Assembly (NCBI GenBank): GCA_035480415.1
Contig: DATIHT010000006.1
Location: 1 to 35,716 of the forward strand
From: DATIHT01 sp035480415
GTDB taxonomy: Bacteria > Patescibacteriota > Microgenomatia > Curtissbacterales > GWA2-41-24
Direction of reading: 5' to 3'
Length of the DNA stretch: 35,716 bases
The stretch's first letter is position 1, and every line of letters starts with the position of its first letter. The translations under genes were made by a program, and so were the position numbers. The notes under the pieces were generated by a model that saw only the letters and a program-made list of their open reading frames with translations, had not been told where the DNA came from and ran no database searches. This document shows positions 1 through 7,064 of the stretch, one piece after another.

Positions 1-891
1 ACCACAAAGCTTCTTACTCAGATAATTTCCGAAATGCGCGGTTCAATGGACAAAAATGTCAGCACAATGGCTTCTCAGCAAAACGCAATAAACGAAAGGT
101 TAGACAAAGCTGCTCAGGCTTTGGCAAACGTCTCAAAATCTGTTGGTGAAATGACAGAGCTTGGAAGGGGAATGCGTGAACTGCAGGAATTTTTACGTTC
201 CCCCAAACTAAGAGGCCAGATAGGGGAAGCAGGCCTTGGAGATCTGCTTGGACAAGCACTTCCAAAAGAACATTTCCATCTGCAATATGCCTTCAAATCC
301 GGAGAAATTGTCGACGCTGCATTGCAACTGGAAAAAGGGATTATTCCAATCGATGCTAAGTTTCCGATGGAAAACTTTAGAAAAATGTCAAAAAGCCAAG
401 ATGAAAAAGAAAGAGATTTAAATCGCAAATCTTTCACTGCAGATGTAAAAAAACACATCGATGCAATTTCCACAAAATACATTCGTCCGCAAGAAGGCAC
501 AATCGACTTTGCCTTAATGTATATTCCATCCGAACCTGTTTACTATGAAATACTAACAAACTCTCCGGAATTGGACGATTACGCCTACAAAAAACGCGTA
601 AGACCGGTCTCGCCAAACACACTTTATGCTTATCTTCGTGCAATCATAATGTCTATGGAGGGTTCTAAAATCGAAGCCCAAGCCGGGCAAATTTTGGCAG
701 CACTAAGAGAAATAGGTGACGAAACTGAAAAGTTTGGAGGTTCACTTTCTGTGCTCACCAAACATATTAAAAACGCAGCAGCCTCCTCCGATGACGTCAA
801 CACCCGTTTCGCTCGCCTCACTTCCAAAATATCCACAGTACAAACAATAGAGGCGAAGGCAACTAAATCAATAAAAGGGAAAAGTAATTAG
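1..891 (+). CDS. rmuC: RmuC family protein, 5'-truncated by window edge
   Basis: The frame is already open at base 1, so the first in-frame ATG (position 34) is probably internal. What is visible is the C-terminal ~296 residues of an RmuC protein: a coiled-coil-like N-terminal stretch, then the conserved core (LGDLLGQALP, the IPIDAKFP motif, and the FALMYIPSEPVYYE block followed by SPNTLYAYLRAI). RmuC proteins have a PD-(D/E)XK-like fold and limit recombination at inverted repeats; the biochemical activity is poorly defined. The coding sequence ends in a 4-nt tail-to-tail overlap with the secreted repeat protein on the minus strand. The N-terminal membrane anchor usual in this family would lie upstream of the window. 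Confidence 0.93.
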   Translation, partial: TTKLLTQIISEMRGSMDKNVSTMASQQNAINERLDKAAQALANVSKSVGEMTELGRGMRELQEFLRSPKLRGQIGEAGLGDLLGQALPKEHFHLQYAFKSGEIVDAALQLEKGIIPIDAKFPMENFRKMSKSQDEKERDLNRKSFTADVKKHIDAISTKYIRPQEGTIDFALMYIPSEPVYYEILTNSPELDDYAYKKRVRPVSPNTLYAYLRAIIMSMEGSKIEAQAGQILAALREIGDETEKFGGSLSVLTKHIKNAAASSDDVNTRFARLTSKISTVQTIEAKATKSIKGKSN

Positions 892-1379
892 CTAAAAATA
901 CCCTGGAGTTTGTTAAGTACTTCCTGCAATTGGTTAATTAATTTATTCAAAGTACCCAATTCATTATTTGTTGTTATCAATAATCCACCCACCGTTGGCG
1001 ATGCACTCGGACTAGGAGAAACTTCTGGTGATGGTGAAACCTCAGGTGAAGGTGAAACGCCTGGGCTTGGCGAAACTTCAGGAGAAGGCGAAGTTAAAGG
1101 ACTTGGTGATGAAGATGGTGAAGGACTCGAAGTTTCGTCGTCCTCGTCACCATCAAAATCACCATCATTGTCGCTGTGTTTACCAAAATCAGATCTCGCA
1201 AAAAAAGAAAGCAAACGGCCGCCCAGGCCCAAATGAGCCTTACAGGAAACAAATTGTCCGTGATTTGAAGCGTCCTCGCAGTTGGTATCAGTATTTATTT
1301 TATCGCTGTCGTGCTTTGCAAAAACTGGGGTTGCAACTAAAAGAAAAGTCATAATAAATAATGGAATTAATTTTTTCAT
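888..1379 (-). CDS. Secreted Pro/Ser-repeat protein
   Basis: The protein opens with a clear Sec signal peptide (MKKLIPLFIMTFLLVATPVFA, cut before KHDSD). A short region with two cysteines and an NHGQFVSCKAH motif follows, then an acidic Asp/Gly/Glu patch, then five to six copies of a 6-residue Ser-Pro repeat (SPSPEV-like, encoded by an 18-bp DNA repeat at about 1000-1130). A C-terminal helix of ~35 residues is last. I chose ATG at 1379; a GTG at 1385 adds two residues. It is transcribed away from the ECF sigma gene across a 110-bp spacer, so it may be a target of that sigma factor (inference). The repeat looks like a cell-wall spacer. No enzymatic domain is recognised. Confidence 0.75.
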   Translation of the reverse strand: MKKLIPLFIMTFLLVATPVFAKHDSDKINTDTNCEDASNHGQFVSCKAHLGLGGRLLSFFARSDFGKHSDNDGDFDGDEDDETSSPSPSSSPSPLTSPSPEVSPSPGVSPSPEVSPSPEVSPSPSASPTVGGLLITTNNELGTLNKLINQLQEVLNKLQGIFS

Positions 1380-1454
1380 TTTCACATAAATTAAAACGAA
1401 CCAAAACAGAAAATGTTACAAATCGGCGTCTCGTACGTTCTAATAAGTAGAGTC

Positions 1455-1469
1455 CCGCCATACAGGCGG
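1455..1469. repeat. Small GC-rich inverted repeat upstream of sigma gene
   Basis: CCGCC-ATACA-GGCGG forms a 5-bp stem with a 5-nt loop just upstream of the -10 box. The sequence resembles the ends of the larger palindromic element at 30466-30499, so it may be a short member of the same interspersed family (inference). Confidence 0.4.
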
Positions 1470-1475
1470 ATGCTA

Positions 1476-1481
1476 TACAAT
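1476..1481 (+). promoter_or_regulatory. -10 box (TACAAT) of the sigma gene
   Basis: TACAAT lies 8 nt before the ATG at 1490. The same box and spacing precede two oxidoreductase genes at 31550 and 34371. No good -35 is visible because a small CCGCC/GGCGG hairpin occupies that position. Confidence 0.45.
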
Positions 1482-1489
1482 AGGCCTTC

Positions 1490-2023
1490 ATGGACGAGTT
1501 AAATGAATTGATCCAAAAGGCCCAAAAAGGAGACCAGGAAGCTTATGGCCAGATCTACCGTATCTTTTATAGGCGAATTTTTAGATACTGCCAATTCAAC
1601 ACAAACAACAAAAATGCAGCTCAGGACATCTGCCAGGAGACATTCCTTAAAGCATGGAAGGCACTTCCAAAATTCCAAAAAAAGGGAGGATCGCTTCAGG
1701 CATATCTTTTTAAAATCGCCCGCAATTTAATAATTGACGCATCAAGAAAAAAGAAAGAGGAAAGGTTGGAAAATTACCAAAACGTGGAAAGCGACGTTGA
1801 CTTTGAAGAGCAGCTGGAAAGAAAACAAAACGTAGCAAATGTTAGGAATGTTCTTAAAACTTTAGACGATGTTGAAAAACAAATAATAGTCCTTCGCTAT
1901 TTCGAAGATCTAAGCCAGAGAGAAGTGGCAACGGTAATTGGAATTAAAGAAGGAAACTTAAGAGTCAGAACGCACAGGATTTTAAAAAAACTAAAAATTA
2001 AATTAGAAGAAAAATATGAATGA
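1490..2023 (+). CDS. ECF-type RNA polymerase sigma factor
   Basis: This 177-residue protein has only the two ECF domains. Region 2 covers about residues 10-85 (AAQDICQETFLKAWKALPKF, then LFKIARNLIIDASRKKK). Region 4 covers about residues 120-172 (DVEKQIIVLRYFEDLSQREVA followed by an HTH with GNLRVRTHR). It would direct RNA polymerase to a small regulon, probably in response to an envelope signal. Its 3' end overlaps the next gene by 8 nt (ATGAATGA). That gene encodes a one-pass membrane protein, the usual sigma/anti-sigma arrangement. Its own promoter appears to be a TACAAT box 8 nt before the start. Confidence 0.92.
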   Translation: MDELNELIQKAQKGDQEAYGQIYRIFYRRIFRYCQFNTNNKNAAQDICQETFLKAWKALPKFQKKGGSLQAYLFKIARNLIIDASRKKKEERLENYQNVESDVDFEEQLERKQNVANVRNVLKTLDDVEKQIIVLRYFEDLSQREVATVIGIKEGNLRVRTHRILKKLKIKLEEKYE

Positions 2024-2546
2024 TTTAGAACAATTAAAAAAGGAATATTTAAAAACCGAAATACCGCTATATTTGACAACAAATGGTTGGTACGATTTAA
2101 AGCAAAAATTAAATCAACAAGAAAGCATTATAGACAAACTTTTTAAGCCAATTTTTTTTGCACCGGTATTAATTGCAGCATTTTTACTTGTAGTGATAGT
2201 TTCTATGTTTACCAAGCCGGGCAGTTGGTTATACCCTGTAAAAGTTTTATCAAACCAGGCAATAGCAGAACTTTCCGGCAAACACATAGGTAAAACAGAA
2301 GGTGCAAAAGATCAAGACCCGGAAATTCCCACAGGTCAAAATCCCGACTTACACTCAATAAATCAATTAAATCAGCAATCTCCGTCGCCGGAGGCAACAA
2401 GCGAGCCAAAAAAAGAAGACAGATCACAAAAAGAAGAAAAACAAAATCCAAAAAACAACTGGTTCGAAAACCTATTTTTTCACCTTGAAAATAGAAACCA
2501 TGACAGAGGAGATCTTCAAGAGAATAACCATCAAAAAAAACAATAG
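2016..2546 (+). CDS. One-pass membrane protein, probable anti-sigma factor
   Basis: About 45 cytoplasmic residues are followed by one transmembrane helix (around residues 46-66, FFAPVLIAAFLLVVIVSMFT). Next comes an extracytoplasmic GSWLYPVKVLSNQAIAEL segment that resembles the start of DUF5667-type domains, and then a long low-complexity Gln/Lys/Glu/Asn tail. The start codon lies inside the sigma gene, so the two are translationally coupled. No zinc-binding HxxxCxxC anti-sigma motif is present, so the anti-sigma role rests on context, topology and the LYPVK motif. It could instead be a small accessory protein of the regulon. Confidence 0.72.
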   Translation: MNDLEQLKKEYLKTEIPLYLTTNGWYDLKQKLNQQESIIDKLFKPIFFAPVLIAAFLLVVIVSMFTKPGSWLYPVKVLSNQAIAELSGKHIGKTEGAKDQDPEIPTGQNPDLHSINQLNQQSPSPEATSEPKKEDRSQKEEKQNPKNNWFENLFFHLENRNHDRGDLQENNHQKKQ

Positions 2547-2565
2547 AGATCAAAAATAAAGCTCG

Positions 2566-2574
2566 TGCTAAAAT
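2566..2574 (+). promoter_or_regulatory. Extended -10 promoter of the helicase-nuclease
   Basis: TGCTAAAAT (TGn plus TAAAAT) is followed by exactly 6 nt and then the GTG start at 2581. That places the predicted transcription start at or next to the start codon, implying a leaderless mRNA. No good -35 is visible, as expected for an extended -10 promoter. Confidence 0.5.
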
Positions 2575-2580
2575 GGCGGC

Positions 2581-5538
2581 GTGAGTAAAACCTTAGACGA
2601 TCTAAACCCTCAACAAAAAGAAGCGGTAACGACAACAGAAGGTCCTCTTTTGATTATCGCCGGTGCAGGAACCGGCAAAACCACGGTTATTGCCAAAAGA
2701 ATTGCCTACATCATCGAGAAAAAACTGGCCAAACCCTCAGAAATTCTGGCGCTAACTTTTACAGACAAGGCAGCTGCCGAAATGGAAAACCGGGTCGACG
2801 TTTTAGTTCCTTATGGTTTTGTCGACACTTGGATATCCACGTTCCATGCCTTCGGGGACAGAATCTTGAGGGAGAACGCACTAGACATTGGCCTGGCCCC
2901 GGATTTTAAAGTTCTTTCGCGCCCCCAACAGGTACTTTTTTTCCAACAAAATCTTTTTAGGATAAGCCTCGATTATTACAGACCATTGTCCAACCCGAAC
3001 AAATTTATATCTGCAATGCTTTCTTTCTTTTCGCGTCTAAAAGACGAAAACGTAACAGTCGAAGAATTTAATAAATATGTATCAAGTATCAAGTATCAAG
3101 TATCAAGTGATGAAGAAATCGAAGCGCAAAAGTATCAAGAATTAGCAAGCGCCTACGAATCTTACGAAAAATTCAAAGCAGAAGCAGGCGTACTGGATTT
3201 TGGAGACCAGGTAGTCAAAGCAATCGACCTTTTTATAAAACGCCCCAAAATTTTAAAAGATTATCAAAATCAATTTAAGTACATTCTCGTCGATGAGTAT
3301 CAGGACACCAACTATGCCCAAAACGAAATGGTAAAAACGCTGGCTGCGAAAAGTCAGAATATTTGTGTTGTTGGCGACGACGACCAGTCAATCTATAAAT
3401 TCCGCGGGGCTGCAATTTCCAACATTATGGAGTTCGAAAAAACTTATAAAAAAGCAAAACAAGTTGTACTCACTCAAAATTACAGATCTACTCAGGCGAT
3501 TCTAGACAGCGCATACAAACTAATTAGAAACAACGATCCGGACAGGTTAGAAGTCCAAAACAAAATCAACAAAAAATTAACGTCACGTGGCGGCCAAGGT
3601 TTGCCGCCGCAGGAAATTTTTGCCGACACAATTTCCGAAGAGGCAGACGCAGTTGCAGCAGAAATTGAAAAACTCATCGGCAAATCTGCAAGAAACAAAC
3701 GGCAGTCAGCAGTAAGCCGTAAGCAGTATGCTTATAAAGATTTCGCCATACTTGTTCGCGCCAACTCTCAAGCCGATCATTTTCTACGCGCCCTCAATAT
3801 GAAAGGTATTCCACATAAATTTGTCGGCTCGTCCGGTCTTTATCAGCAGGAAGAAGTTTCAACAATTATTAGTTTTCTAAACGCAATTTGCGATTTTGAA
3901 GACAGCCTGAATATCTACAGCTTATTAACCTCGGACGTTTACGAGCTTTCACCAATCGATGCTATTAAGCTTACCTCGTATGCCAAAAAGAAAAATCGTT
4001 CTCTGTTCTATGTTTTGAAGAACCTGGACTCGATAGATGCAGAAGACATAAAAATTTCAGAAGAATCAAGAGCAATTGTAGATAAAATGATGGAAGATCT
4101 AAATTACGAAATAGAACTATCAAGAAAAGAAAATGCTGGCAGGATAACGTACGATTTTCTAAAGCGGACAAGTTACTTACAAAAGCTGGAAAGAAAAAGC
4201 GGCATAGAAGGCCAGTTAAAAATTCAAAATATTGCTAAATTTTTCGACAAAATAAAAGAATTCGAAGATATCGCCAAAGTAGAAACAGTTGGACAGTTTG
4301 TTGATTACTTAGAAACACTAAGAGACGCAGGGGACGATCCTGCAACCGTGGAATTTGACCCGGATCTGGATGCAGTTAATGTTATGACAGCCCACGGCGC
4401 CAAGGGTTTGGAATTTTCAGTTGTTTTCTTGGTTAATCTGGTTTCCGACCGTTTCCCAACACGCGCCCGCTCAGAGGCGATAGAAATGCCTCAGGAGTTA
4501 ATCAAAGAATCGTTGCCTATTGGCGATTGGCACCTTCAGGAAGAACGCCGGCTTTTCTATGTAGGAATAACACGCGCCAAAGACTTGCTTTTTCTTTCCT
4601 GGTCGCGCGATGTAGGCGGAGCCAGAATCAAAAAAATCTCGCCGTTTATTCTGGAAGCGCTCGATAAACCAAAATCTAACATGGTACTAACGAAACTTTC
4701 ACCAAAAGAAAAAATCGAAAAGTTTGCACCAATTCCACCAAGAACAACCCAAACATTATTATTTGATGTTGACACTTTAAAACTCACACAAGGTTCAATC
4801 GACGATTATCTAACCTGTGCTTACAAATACAGGTACATTCATGTTTTAAAAGTGCCAATCCTAAAGCATCATGCAATTGTTTACGGTTCTGCACTTCATC
4901 TGGCAGTTGCTCAATTCTGGCAAAATAAGAAAAAAGGAAAAATTTTAACCCTGCCGCAGCTTTTAGAAGTTTTCGAAAATTCTTGGGACAGCGAAGGCTT
5001 CTTAACAATAGAGCATGAAGAAAAAAGAAAAAATAAGGGCAAGCTGGCGCTCGAGAATTTCCACAAACGCGAATCAAAAAGCCCCGATGTTCCAACTCTT
5101 ATAGAATCTGGGTTTAAGTTTACAGTTGGTGATGTCACAGTTGTTGGCAGATACGACAGGGTAGACATTAAGCCTGGATCAAAAGTGAGCATTATCGATT
5201 ACAAATCTTCAGAAAATATCACTCAGGAAAGGGCAAATGCTCAGGCAAAAGATTCCACGCAATTGGCAATTTATGCCCTGTCTTACTACAAACAATTCAA
5301 AATAATCCCCCAATACGTAGGCTTGCACTTTTTAGAAAACGGTATAGAGGGCGGTTATGCGCCAGACATGAAAGATATACAAAAAGCAGAAAAATTAATT
5401 GCAGACACAGCAGACAAAATCTCAAGAGATGCCAAAAATAACAGCTTTGTTGCCAACCCTAAATACTTCGGCCGCGAGCCTGCATGTAACTACTGCGCGT
5501 ACAACAGCATCTGTCCGTTTAGTCTGGCCAAAATATAA
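2581..5538 (+). CDS. UvrD/Rep-family helicase fused to RecB/AddB-like Fe-S nuclease
   Basis: This 985-residue protein has a superfamily 1A helicase core: Walker A GAGTGKT at residues 28-34, the DEYQDTN Walker B, GDDDQSIYKFRGA, QNYRS, MTAHGAKGLEF and VGITRAKDLLFLSW. The C-terminal ~245 residues form a PD-(D/E)XK nuclease domain with IIDYK at 871-875 and the QLAIYALSY helix. Cys746 plus Cys969-x2-Cys972-x5-Cys978 matches the one-plus-three cysteine layout that binds a 4Fe-4S cluster in AddB and Cas4-type nucleases. It probably processes double-strand DNA ends. Two short 7-bp-period repeats are inserted near residues 167-176 and 375-384. Translation starts at a GTG set by the promoter spacing. 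A second, nuclease-free UvrD lies at 12671-14485. Confidence 0.92.
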   Translation: MSKTLDDLNPQQKEAVTTTEGPLLIIAGAGTGKTTVIAKRIAYIIEKKLAKPSEILALTFTDKAAAEMENRVDVLVPYGFVDTWISTFHAFGDRILRENALDIGLAPDFKVLSRPQQVLFFQQNLFRISLDYYRPLSNPNKFISAMLSFFSRLKDENVTVEEFNKYVSSIKYQVSSDEEIEAQKYQELASAYESYEKFKAEAGVLDFGDQVVKAIDLFIKRPKILKDYQNQFKYILVDEYQDTNYAQNEMVKTLAAKSQNICVVGDDDQSIYKFRGAAISNIMEFEKTYKKAKQVVLTQNYRSTQAILDSAYKLIRNNDPDRLEVQNKINKKLTSRGGQGLPPQEIFADTISEEADAVAAEIEKLIGKSARNKRQSAVSRKQYAYKDFAILVRANSQADHFLRALNMKGIPHKFVGSSGLYQQEEVSTIISFLNAICDFEDSLNIYSLLTSDVYELSPIDAIKLTSYAKKKNRSLFYVLKNLDSIDAEDIKISEESRAIVDKMMEDLNYEIELSRKENAGRITYDFLKRTSYLQKLERKSGIEGQLKIQNIAKFFDKIKEFEDIAKVETVGQFVDYLETLRDAGDDPATVEFDPDLDAVNVMTAHGAKGLEFSVVFLVNLVSDRFPTRARSEAIEMPQELIKESLPIGDWHLQEERRLFYVGITRAKDLLFLSWSRDVGGARIKKISPFILEALDKPKSNMVLTKLSPKEKIEKFAPIPPRTTQTLLFDVDTLKLTQGSIDDYLTCAYKYRYIHVLKVPILKHHAIVYGSALHLAVAQFWQNKKKGKILTLPQLLEVFENSWDSEGFLTIEHEEKRKNKGKLALENFHKRESKSPDVPTLIESGFKFTVGDVTVVGRYDRVDIKPGSKVSIIDYKSSENITQERANAQAKDSTQLAIYALSYYKQFKIIPQYVGLHFLENGIEGGYAPDMKDIQKAEKLIADTADKISRDAKNNSFVANPKYFGREPACNYCAYNSICPFSLAKI
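3079..3106. repeat. Heptamer tandem repeat GTATCAA x4 inside helicase gene
   Basis: Four perfect copies of GTATCAA in a row are read through in frame as SSIKYQVSS in the helicase. It belongs to a set of 7-bp-period arrays scattered over this window. Confidence 0.9.
3703..3730. repeat. Imperfect heptamer repeat (CAGTAAG-like) x4 inside helicase gene
   Basis: The units CAGTCAG, CAGTAAG, CCGTAAG and CAGTATG follow each other without a gap, 28 bp in all. They encode QSAVSRKQY within a poorly conserved loop of the helicase. Confidence 0.75.
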
Positions 5539-5595
5539 ACATTGATTAAACCATTGGGCAATCAATCAGAAGTACAAAACTGCCTCTGCAGTAAT

Positions 5596-5793
5596 TTACT
5601 TTTGGAAAATATTTGAAATCGTTCCAATAAAACTTTTAGAAAATATTAAAGGTGAACCAAGTTTCCATGAAGTGTAGCAGTGTCCCGGATAAGACATGGT
5701 GCATGCTCCTATTGTACGTTTTGGGATTGGAACAAAAAGGACTATTAAAATGATCAATAGTAAAACCAATATTGGTGCAAAACCCCACCTCAT
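5596..5793 (-). CDS. Small membrane protein, unknown function
   Basis: About 65 residues: MRWGFAPILVLLLIILIVLFVPIPKRT forms a single N-terminal transmembrane helix. A short exported segment follows with two cysteines and a CTMSYPGHCYTSW motif. I recognise no family. A longer reading from a GTG at 5850 would start inside the loop of a strong hairpin (5821-5873), so I prefer the ATG at 5793, which has a weak GGA ribosome-binding motif upstream. It lies downstream of the operon terminator at 5883-5907 and so is probably transcribed separately, with the hairpin in its 5' leader. Confidence 0.55.
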   Translation of the reverse strand: MRWGFAPILVLLLIILIVLFVPIPKRTIGACTMSYPGHCYTSWKLGSPLIFSKSFIGTISNIFQK

Positions 5794-5820
5794 ATTTCCA
5801 TCATAGTTTGGCTGTTTGTC

Positions 5821-5873
5821 GTTTTCAAGGAACGTCCTCTCCGATTTCACCCCGAGGACGCACCTTGAAAAAC
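5821..5873 (-). other. Strong hairpin in the leader of the small membrane protein
   Basis: On the plus strand GTTTTCAAGG-aa-CGTCCTC pairs with GAGGACG-ca-CCTTGAAAAAC around a 14-nt loop. This gives about 17 bp with one symmetric 2x2 internal loop and one bulged A. There is no U-tract on either side, so it is not a standard terminator. On the minus strand it would sit in the 5' leader of the 5596-5793 gene, about 28 nt before its ATG. I do not recognise it as a known riboswitch. Confidence 0.6.
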
Positions 5874-5882
5874 TTATCCACG

Positions 5883-5907
5883 AAAAAGGGGCGGTTTTAA
5901 CGCCCCT
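5883..5907 (-). terminator. Intrinsic terminator of the ycnI operon
   Basis: On the minus strand AGGGGCG-TTAAAAC-CGCCCCT forms a perfect 7-bp GC-rich stem, followed directly by TTTTT. It lies ~31 bp after the stop codon of the YcnI gene and would end the four-gene operon that starts at 9240. Confidence 0.85.
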
Positions 5908-5937
5908 AGTTCAAAGTTCCAAGTATAAAATAACAAC

Positions 5938-6651
5938 TTACTTTTTCCTCTTGCCAAGCTGCATTGCAAGAGCAGTAGCTCCCAATGCAAGCGCAATCAC
6001 AGCAAGTGCCGTAGTGCGTCTCGTTGCTCTGGCAGCGTAATCAATCGCTTCGGTTCTGCTCACAAAATCAGGGTTATTTGCAAGATCGTTTATAACCATA
6101 GTTTTAGAGTACGGACCTTTAGAAGAAAAATCGGAATTTCCCTTATCGTCCTTAGGCTGGGAATCATTTGGTCCTAAATCCCAGGAAACGGTCGAACCAT
6201 CAGAAAATCCTTGATACACTTTCCAGTCTAACTCGGTGGGTTGTGCCGGTGTTTGTACGCTAAAGGTAAACAAATCTTTCTGACCAGACGGAATTGACCC
6301 GCCAGTCCAATCAATTTCGGTAGGGATAGAATCCATCACGTCACCGTCCATCGCTTTTGGTGCCTGCATGCCTGCAGGAACCGGACCGGATTTTACAACA
6401 ACCTTCCATCCTGGTTTCACAACCGGTGTGACAATATTCACACTCGCTGGCAACATTAGCTTAACGCTGGTAGTTGAAGCGTCTTTTTCAGAAGGCACAC
6501 TTAAAGAAAAGTCGACAAAAGCAGCAACCCCGGCTTGTTTTGGGGAAACTACTGCATGTGCAAATACCGGAGCAGCAGATAGAAGCAAAACTCCTATCGC
6601 GGCAGCTGTTGCTAAAATTTTTGATTTTTGATCTTTTAATTTTGATATCAT
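5938..6651 (-). CDS. ycnI: YcnI-family (DUF1775) exported copper-binding protein
   Basis: This 237-residue protein has a signal peptide ending SAAPVFA, so the mature protein would begin at His32 (HAVVSPKQAG). In YcnI proteins the mature N-terminal His forms a monohistidine-brace Cu(II) site. The DUF1775 body is clear: FVDFSLSVPSEKDASTTSVKLMLP, VTPVVKPGWKV, and IDWTGGSIPSGQKDLFTF with the conserved Trp. A C-terminal transmembrane helix (TALAVIALALGATALAMQL) plus KRKK anchors it to the outer face of the membrane. The start at 6651 is fixed by a perfect Shine-Dalgarno. It is the last gene of the operon. Codons 2-13 are built from ATCAAAA heptamer repeats. It probably delivers or buffers copper. 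Confidence 0.9.
   Translation of the reverse strand: MISKLKDQKSKILATAAAIGVLLLSAAPVFAHAVVSPKQAGVAAFVDFSLSVPSEKDASTTSVKLMLPASVNIVTPVVKPGWKVVVKSGPVPAGMQAPKAMDGDVMDSIPTEIDWTGGSIPSGQKDLFTFSVQTPAQPTELDWKVYQGFSDGSTVSWDLGPNDSQPKDDKGNSDFSSKGPYSKTMVINDLANNPDFVSRTEAIDYAARATRRTTALAVIALALGATALAMQLGKRKK
6619..6646. repeat. Heptamer repeat (ATCAAAA on minus) encoding the YcnI signal n-region
   Basis: On the minus strand ATCAAAA, TTAAAAG, ATCAAAA, ATCAAAA follow with strict 7-bp period. They encode ISKLKDQKSK, the positively charged start of the signal peptide. Confidence 0.7.
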
Positions 6652-6655
6652 TTTT

Positions 6656-6667
6656 ATCACCTCCTTT
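6656..6667 (-). promoter_or_regulatory. Perfect Shine-Dalgarno of ycnI
   Basis: AAAGGAGGTGAT on the minus strand is a full complement of the usual 16S 3' end, with 8 nt between GGAGG and the ATG at 6651. It decides the start against an upstream in-frame codon at 6684. It is the only such strong site I saw in the window. Confidence 0.9.
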
Positions 6668-6698
6668 ACTTTAAGATAATTCACAAAATACTTGGAAC

Positions 6699-7064
6699 TT
6701 AAGAAAGTTGTGGGGGAGATTTATTATTTATGGAAGTAATCCAAGAAATCCAACGTGAGCTCGATTCCTCGTCAAAAACTTTAGTTACCAGTTTTGGAAT
6801 TACAATCAAAAGTTCGGGTACCTTGTTAATACTTTGGGGCGAACAGCAAGGATGGTAATTATTTTGGGATGCAAGTAAATGTTCCTGTGCAATTAAAAGC
6901 CCGGAAGGTGCCAGGTGAACAAAGGTAAACAAAAGAAGGACAAAAACAACAACAATAATCTTTCTTGGCTTAAAGTTTTTTCTCCGAATACTGTCCCAGA
7001 ACCAAACTGCAAGCCCGAAAGATATTCCAAAAAGTGCCAATACTGCGTGCCCAAGGTGTTCCAT
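6699..7064 (-). CDS. Small two-helix membrane protein in the ycnI operon
   Basis: 121 residues. The N-terminus MEHLGHAVLALFGISFGLAVWFW forms one helix with two early histidines. IIVVVFVLLLFTFVHLAPSGLL forms the second. The tail carries a HPCC motif and then a hydrophilic region. Its ATG overlaps the stop of the upstream gene by one base (TAATG), so translation is coupled. I recognise no family. The His and Cys residues and the position between two secreted His-starting proteins make a role in metal handling plausible, but that is inference from context. Confidence 0.7.
   Translation of the reverse strand: MEHLGHAVLALFGISFGLAVWFWDSIRRKNFKPRKIIVVVFVLLLFTFVHLAPSGLLIAQEHLLASQNNYHPCCSPQSINKVPELLIVIPKLVTKVFDEESSSRWISWITSINNKSPPQLS

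Noticed and set aside
910..1354. Plus-strand ORFs opposite the Ser-Pro repeat protein
   Set aside because: They are mirror frames of a repetitive gene with a clear signal peptide on the minus strand.
1398..1435. GAACC...CGTC as an ECF promoter
   Set aside because: The spacing (24 bp) is wrong for ECF promoters, and no second copy in the window supports it.
3586..3612. GGCGGC...GCCGCC hairpin within the helicase gene
   Set aside because: It falls on ordinary helicase codons (RGGQGLPPQ). There is no repeat copy elsewhere in the window, so chance pairing is likely.
5794..5850. N-terminal extension of the small membrane protein from GTG 5850
   Set aside because: The extra residues are encoded by the arm of a strong hairpin, and the start would lie in its loop. 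ATG 5793 directly begins the membrane helix.
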